Notes under the pieces: model-generated | The model's database searches: none | The model's input: only the letters and a program-made list of their open reading frames with translations | What the model was told of the DNA's origin: nothing | Program-made: the position numbers and the translations under genes | From: Termitomyces sp. T153 | Lineage: Eukaryota > Basidiomycota > Agaricomycetes > Agaricales > Lyophyllaceae | NCBI GenBank assembly: GCA_018296165.2 | Contig: JACKQL020000038.1 | Span: 124,001-188,000 of the forward strand | DNA: 64,000 nt | Direction of reading: 5' to 3' | Shown: positions 58,053-64,000 of the stretch, piece after piece | Numbering within the stretch: position 1 is the stretch's first letter | Layout: every line of letters begins with the position of its first letter

Positions 58053-58877
58053 ATGACGTCCCAAAAACTCAGAGACTTTGGAAATCCTTGGGCCAACTTC
58101 AAGACCCAACATGACTTGCGATCACAGCGCCTTAACACCATACCGAAGGGATGGTGTCCTGGTCATTGGTATTACTCCCGACTTGCACTCTTATTGTCCC
58201 TTCTGTACCGTGAAATTGCAAGGCAGGAGCTTGCGCGCCACCAATATCTAGAGCTTCTTAATTCTCTCGAACGCTGCAAGGCACGAGCGAATGCAAAGAA
58301 TATCTGTATTCCACGCCTCGATAGATTTCTACAGGACGTGGACCAATTTCGTTCAGATCCCTCCTTACGTCTCTTCCCAGATCCTAATCTTTTCTCCGAT
58401 ATAACTTGCTCTCTTGAAAAGTTTTTCGGTGACCTGGATGTATTACAGGAACAGACACGTAAACGTGGTGGCCTTGTGATAGAGGATTGCCCGGAAAAGC
58501 TATTATGGTGAGTGAAGGAGAGAATACCCGTAATAGATCATCTTTATTAACAATAAGCTGGTCGACCGCCTCTGTAGCTTTGTCAAAGAACTTCCTGGAG
58601 CACCAAACAAATTTCCTAGGTACACAGCTCTCTTTTCCCAAGTATCGAAACTTCTGTTGACGTATCTTCCCTTTCATACAGAGATCTTCTTTGTAAAATG
58701 AAGATCATGATACACATAGCAGACATCTGCTACTCAGAACTTACCTCGGCTCTGCGTCCGACGCTGCCTAAAGAAGAGATCCTGCTTCTCGCGGAACTGC
58801 GTTATGCTGACTACCAATACCGGTCGGAAAGAATCCTCGCTCGTCGTGAATCTCACTTTTCCTTCCTTTGTGTATGA
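58053..58877 (+). CDS. Unrecognised protein, 230 residues
   Basis: Three exons (58,053-58,507; 58,578-58,619; 58,682-58,877) joined by GT-AG introns give one continuous frame: MTSQKLRDFGNPW, an internal GHWYYSRLALLLSLLYREIA hydrophobic stretch, an Arg/Lys-rich helix-like middle (LLNSLERCKARANAKN), then KELPGAPNKFPR and SERILARRESHF near the end. I do not recognise a domain. The hydrophobic stretch could be one membrane helix or a helix core. Its first ATG has no strong context. A second frame (58,804-59,091) overlaps the end and extends beyond the stop. Confidence 0.5.
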
Positions 58878-60297
58878 ATTTATGATAATGACAACCCCAG
58901 ATCACGGTGGCTTGTGGCCGGAGGAAGGAATCAAGATGTCTGCAAGACGTCGCACTGACGTCGATTTCTTCTTCAAGGATCCAGAGGATATGATGGTCGG
59001 TATTGAACACATTATCTCGACGGAATCAGCCGGAATTGGTTGCGAACCAGAAGCAAGAACTCTACCTGTTTTGAAGGATTCCGATCTCTGACACGCTCTG
59101 AGTCGCATGTACCATATGCTCTATGCTCTATGTATTATGAACTATATGTTATCGACCCGTATGCTTCAACCTTTGTCTTCAGGTGTGAATATTTTTGAAA
59201 AGCATGTTTTGGAGAGTGGAGAGCGTTGCGTATGATGGTCCCATACGGGTATTCATGTCAAAAAGTTATGATCATCGTACATCGAAGGAGTCAATATTCT
59301 ATTTATTCAACCTCAGCGATGGGTGTGAGTGGAATAACAGGAGAAGTGAGAATTGAAGGATAAGCCGACTATGGCCACTCAACTTGCTTCTGGATTGCAG
59401 GCGACACTATCGTCCATTGACAAGGATTGGCTGTTTCGCTATATTTTCCGAACTAAAAATTCCAGGTTGCGACTCGTTTAACTCAATGTCACTGACGTTC
59501 ACTGAAAACACCTCAATCTCTACCGTTTTCCAACGGAAGTGGAGACATTGACACCGAGATCCCACCGGCCTAACGTGTGCAATGACTTCGAACGTGAATC
59601 AAAGGATAGTGCGTATAGAAATTGTGTCCCGATGAACTTTCTGAGAGTCTAGAAGAACGTTAAAGAGAATCATGAGTGTATCTTTTGCAAATTTCAGATT
59701 ATCCATAATCCAGGAGTTGCTCAATCAACCCGCTCGCCCAAGCACCAACGAGCCGTAACACCCGTCCCATGCTTATCATGATTCGTTTGCTGCAGGTGTT
59801 CAATGGACGAAGACCAAAGTGCAGGTTGTCGACTTTGGCGTTTACTTCGCATAGATATTGGCATGAACTCAGAGGCTTGTAGGTCATAGGAAGGATGCAG
59901 GCCGTAGAGATTGTAACAAAAATCAGCTGTGGGTGTTATCTTATTCACACAAGCAATGTGCACTTTAGAATCCTAGGGGCTGTCAGAATCGACTCGCCCC
60001 AGACGAAGGAATGTCGTTAAGTACATAGCCTGGAGAGAACGGCGATTTCGGATTGAAAATGATCTGTTTTACGTCGTGCACGTGTCCGTGACCTTTGCGC
60101 GTTTTAACTCTGGCAAACATACTTTCAGGTCAGCTTTGACTCTACGCCGCTTGCGACGATCTCATCATAGCACAGGAAGAGCGAGGATGCCATGAATTTG
60201 AAAAATTCTCTTTATTGTACAAGATCTGGGCTGAGAGCGACTTAAATAAATATTCAAAGATCTTCGTTTCGGCGTCGTCAAAGACTGCCTTTACATT
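58878..60297. other. Intergenic, no supported gene
   Basis: 1.4 kb between the unrecognised gene and questin oxidase copy 2. The first 210 bases are covered by the open frame that overlaps the previous gene; the rest has only short frames. Nothing else recognised. Confidence 0.5.
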
Positions 60298-62014
60298 TTA
60301 AAGCTTGGGCTGATAAAACCCCTTCCTGTCCCACTTCCCCGCCTCCTGACCCTCCCTGACTCTCCCAAGCCTCTCCGCTGTCAGCCCTGCAACCCTGATG
60401 AACAAAGTTCCATCAAGCTTCTCTGCGCCCTCCAGTTCTGTTCCAGCGAAATCCTTCCGCCCCATCTCCCTTGTACCGTACAAAGTGGCATAATGTGCCA
60501 ATGCCCTCTGAAGCTTCGGCAGGTGATCGTCCGGATGCACGACGCTCGTTTCAATGATGGGCAGCCACGCATTGGGTGTGACGACTTTGGTCGGATTTGT
60601 GGGCCGCAAAGTGTCTTTATTTGGGGAAGGAATGGCACCAGAGGGCAGAGGGTGGGAGGTGGTGGATGCGTAGAATTCGGAGATATTGAGAACGGGGCGG
60701 CCACGGCTTATCCACCAGCCGAGGGAGATGAGGAGGTACCCCCGGAAGAGATGCTCAATGGACGAGGGCTTCAGGTATGCCACGTACGAGGGAAGGAATA
60801 TCGAGGATGTCACCAAGTGCATACTACATTATGATTCAGACTACGAAGGAAACCGTGAAAGGAAAGACGTACTGAAAGAAGTCAGCATTGAAGGGCTTAT
60901 CTTTCGACCAGCCCCCGATACCATAGAGAACCGAATTCAGCCAGCTGAGCTGTTGTAACTTGTTTTCTATGTCAGCAGGATTTGTCCCGTCGACGCGCCA
61001 GTCGGACATGTACTCAATGACTTTCGACGCATAGTGTTCCATTGTGAAGATGAACATTCCTGACCCTGTATCTTGGACTTTTCCGAGTTCTGGATCCTTG
61101 AGAATGCGAGCCACGACGGTAAAGACATGGGTGCCAGTGGCATGATCACTTGCCGACTTGGTATCTGGGGACGAGATGAGAAGCGACTTGAAGCGAGAAA
61201 AAGTGTCCTCCGCAATCGTCTTTGCGCCACCAGAGTAGTCGAAGAAATCGTCAGGGATCCGGGAAGCTGAGTCGTCGGAATGAACGGCAGCTTCAGCCAG
61301 GCCTGAGACCATTCTGTGAAATGACGTCATCATTTCGTCATAGAGATCTCACCTTCGATGACCATGCCTGGAAGATTGAATTCGAGGCCATATCCAAGGT
61401 GAATCATGGGATGAACGAGTCCTCCGAGGAAACGGTTTAGCATATCGGGCTTCTTCTTCGCAGAGGGGTCAATATTGACGTCTTTGGCAAAGATATATTG
61501 CTCGATAGCGGCGGCAGCGCCCTGCTGGCGGACGATATCAGTGAAGAAGGCCAGATAGGCCCCGTAGAATCTGTGAGGACGATGTACCTGACACGCGGTG
61601 CAATAAGAGTTATGAAGACGCACTGTCGATCTCCCAAGTGATCTTTGAAATTCTTCTCCGTGATTTTCTCAGGCGATTCAAATGCAGGGCGTTGGTAGCT
61701 ACTATCAGCCTCGTAACCTGCCTTGATTAAATCACCTGCAGCACCAAGAGCCCAGTACGCGATAGCTCGGTGTGCAATGTGACTTACCACAGTCGACGGT
61801 CAGTCTGTTATCATATCAATCACAACTGGACACACTTGTGGAATCCACTATCATTGAAGAAGATGTTCCACTTGACGTGGTTGTCCTTCAAGACGGCTTG
61901 CAGTGCCGCAGTCGACTCAATGCTGATTCCCGGCCAATGTTTTGGAATGAGAGGCGAAGGCGGAGACGATGGAACGGGGAAGAGATCAGAAGTACTGGGG
62001 TGGTTGGAGCTCAT
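60298..62014 (-). CDS. Questin oxidase-like protein, copy 2
   Basis: Minus-strand gene from ATG 62,014 to TAA 60,298-60,300, with the same exon order and motifs as the copy at 41,716-43,484: KHWPGISIESTAALQAVLKD; HIAHRAIAYWALGAAGDLI; FESPEKITEKNFKDHLGD; FYGAYLAFFTDIVRQQG; FLGGLVHPMIHLGYGLEF; FTVVARILKDPELGK; LYGIGGWSKDKPFNADFFQ; MHLVTSSIFLPSYVAYLKP; GTLFIRVAGLTAERLG. Histidines at matching places (HIAHRA, VHPMIH) are kept between copies. The amino-acid sequences have diverged considerably, so this is an old duplication. It lies next to a 2OG/Fe(II) oxygenase gene on the same strand, about 0.7 kb upstream. Family PF14027; substrate unknown. Confidence 0.85.
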
Positions 62015-62063
62015 TGTATTCAGTATTGGCGTGCCTGCAAAGCAGTGGGAGCGAAGTGCATGC

Positions 62064-62072
62064 TTTATATAC
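62064..62072 (-). promoter_or_regulatory. TATA box of questin oxidase copy 2
   Basis: TATATAAA on the minus strand lies about 50-58 bp upstream of the ATG at 62,014, at a position equivalent to the TATA-like box of copy 1. Confidence 0.5.
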
Positions 62073-62701
62073 GGAGCTTGAGAGATCGAGCTTCCAAGAC
62101 GTCGCTGCTTGCTAATTATGTCACGAGTCAAACTGTGCATGAGAGAACTTGTCATGACTATCACTCAATCTGATCACGGGTGATATGAGTCACGCATAAT
62201 GGACGAGATCGTTCAGGTCGGCGATTCTATCCCCCGAGAATAACTAGCGAAGGGATTAAAGCGAAGATAAGGAGGCTATCAGTACTAGTAACAAATCTCG
62301 AGGAATAGAGTATCTCGAGGAATAGAGTAAGTACTGTTGGCATGCGGTGTCCACGACACAACACGCATAAAGAAACGATAGCATTATCTCCAGTCATACC
62401 AGACATACACCTGCGATAGCTTGCATGTTAACAAGCAACTGTACCGCTGGTATGTTGGTTACTAAATCAATATCTGGCCAGGGCTGTTTGTATTGCTTAT
62501 AACCAGATGAGCGTACTTACACATAGGGGTTAGAGATTAAACCGCACAACCCGGGCTCAAGCCAAAGTGATCCATCCAATCTTGATTTTCGCACAGAGAA
62601 AAATCGAGATGCAACAATTGTTAATTTTTGCTTTGACTTCACAATCATAAAAAGGGTACGAGGAATAAACGTAGTATGGTTCGCTATATGTCAGAACTCT
62701 C
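62073..62701. other. Intergenic, no gene seen
   Basis: About 0.6 kb between questin oxidase copy 2 and the oxygenase stop. It contains a short direct duplication (ATCTCGAGGAATAGAGTA, twice, near 62,296-62,330). Confidence 0.6.
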
Positions 62702-64000
62702 TCAATAGCTAGCCGCCAGTCGTTTCATGAAATGACCACCGGCCTAGGTGTCATACCATTAGATATCCCCCAAGCACCAACGTTGAAAAACAGAGACACA
62801 CCACGATGGGCTCATATCGTTTGGGATGTTTGTCAGACCATGTACCTGGAATAGTATCAATCACAGTGGAGAAATCCTTCCAGAAGTGAGCTCAAACGTC
62901 TCCGTCTAAACATTTGAAGCTTACGGGGCACACAAACTACAACAGAACAATGGGTGATGAATGAAGATCGGCTAAATTCCAACGGTACGTGCTTACGTAT
63001 GGGATTGAGTATCGCTCTGGAACCATACCATCTTCATTTGTGACATTCGGTGGAGCTCGCACGCGGTGAATTGTGCTGCGTATGGTATCGTTCGACCCTA
63101 TTCGAAACGGGTTTATTGAACGAAAGAGTGATGTAACAAACATCATTGGGTACACACATCGCATGAGAAGATCTCCAGCGTTCACGACAATGGATCCTGG
63201 AAAAGGCGGGACGGGCTGGGATCTAATTAGTGTATATGTCGATGGGCAGGTGAGAGGCAAACGCGCACCAGGAACGAACCGGGAGTACTTGGATCTTCAA
63301 CTTCAAGACCACCTACATCATCTTGAAAGACGATCTATGCCCCAAGTGTGAATGTGTTGAGAAAAGTTGAGGTTAAAGAATGATACAAACGGTGATCGAC
63401 CCATAGTCAGAATGACCGTCAATTCGAGTGATTCGATTCATCTCCAGAGCTTCCGACGGGACGCTGAAAATTTGGTCAATATTTCATCTTGCAGATCGAA
63501 TGAAAACTAAGTGTCGGTATACCTTGGATAACGAAGGAGGCGAAGCTGATTGTCTGGCTTTGTGTGGTACTGTACGAGATAGTCTTCGGGAATGTCGAGA
63601 GCAATAGCGAGCGCTCTCAAAATGGCCTTTTGTAGCTCGAAAACATTCTACATAGAAGGACAGGAGTGAGTTTGTACTTTATGAGAGATGGGCACTTACC
63701 CAGAAGAAGTCCAGGCAAGCTTTCTTGAAGCCTGGAAGGACATTTTCAGGTAGCCAGATATTTGGCATTATCTCGTCTTCTTCGCGGCCACATTCAAAAC
63801 TCTCTTTCACATCTTGAAGGTGGGCGCGATTCTTGGCCAGACCTTTCGCGTCATCAAGGTTTTGCACAATTTTCTCCATACCAAGTGGTGAATATCCTGA
63901 AGATCAGGATCAATTACTTAAAGCGCAGGAGCAGAGTAAATGTTAGGAACCTCGATGATGAGTTCCGGACGGTGGATGTGGCGCTAGCATCTTTTCATCA
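62702..64000 (-). CDS. 2-oxoglutarate/Fe(II)-dependent oxygenase, 5' end beyond the window
   Basis: The minus-strand gene enters from the right edge (HPPSGTHHR joined to GYSPLGMEKIVQNLDDAKGL). It continues with VKESFECGREEDEIMPNIWL, PENVLPGFKKACLDFFW, LRALAIALDIPEDYLV and the iron-binding HSD in RIDGHSDYGSIT. Next come FQDDVGGLEVEDP, GSIVVNAGDLLMRWSNDTIR, the distal iron ligand in STIHRVRAPP, and RYSIPYFVCPDFSTVIDT with the 2OG-binding RYS. The end reads PKRYEPIVAGGHFMKRLAAS, then TGA at 62,702-62,704. The domain belongs to the isopenicillin N synthase-like family, common in specialised metabolism. Catalytic residues visible here are intact. The start codon and the DIOX_N beginning are outside the window. 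Confidence 0.88.

Overview
This 64 kb window comes from a mushroom-forming basidiomycete (Agaricomycetes). The evidence is a class I hydrophobin, a DUF6534 membrane protein, a ten-exon beta-tubulin gene, a URA2-type fused CPSase/ATCase, fungal HNH_2 and SLATT proteins, and genes broken everywhere by introns of about 45-60 bp. No tool was run. Exon models were read by eye from splice sites and family recall, so small boundary errors are likely.

Layout. 1-6,430 is transposon-rich and almost free of CpG (I count four). It holds a decayed Ty3/Gypsy element on the minus strand, with a solo LTR nested in its protease region, and a short tandem repeat. CpG returns abruptly at about 6,430 and ordinary gene space begins. 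7.3-15.1 kb: a DUF6534 multi-pass membrane protein, a large DUF3433-like membrane protein and a class I hydrophobin, all plus strand. 15.8-26.2 kb: beta-tubulin and the 2,225-residue pyrimidine enzyme Ura2. 27.3-29.6 kb: an HNH_2-like gene facing a SLATT-like gene. 30.2-32.1 kb: NC2-alpha and Sld5 (GINS), convergent. 34.9-43.5 kb: a Zn(II)2Cys6 transcription factor, a Dap1-like heme protein and a questin oxidase-like gene. 43.7-44.5 kb: a tandem repeat split by a hAT-like non-autonomous element. 45.2-49.7 kb: an F-box protein and an AzgA-type purine permease. 54.0-57.0 kb: EPL1 (NuA4). 58.1-58.9 kb: an unrecognised gene. 60.3-64.0 kb: a second questin oxidase-like gene and a 2-oxoglutarate/Fe(II) oxygenase that runs off the right edge.

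Most genes are independent eukaryotic units. Informative groupings are two enzymes of nucleotide supply (Ura2 and the purine permease), three nuclear housekeeping factors (NC2-alpha, Sld5, EPL1), and a possible specialised-metabolism group at the right (questin oxidase paralogue beside a 2OG oxygenase). I found no clear-cut unknown system. The best leads are the CpG desert with its mechanistic signature in the dead Gypsy catalytic sites, the HNH/SLATT pair, and the hAT-like insertion inside a tandem repeat.
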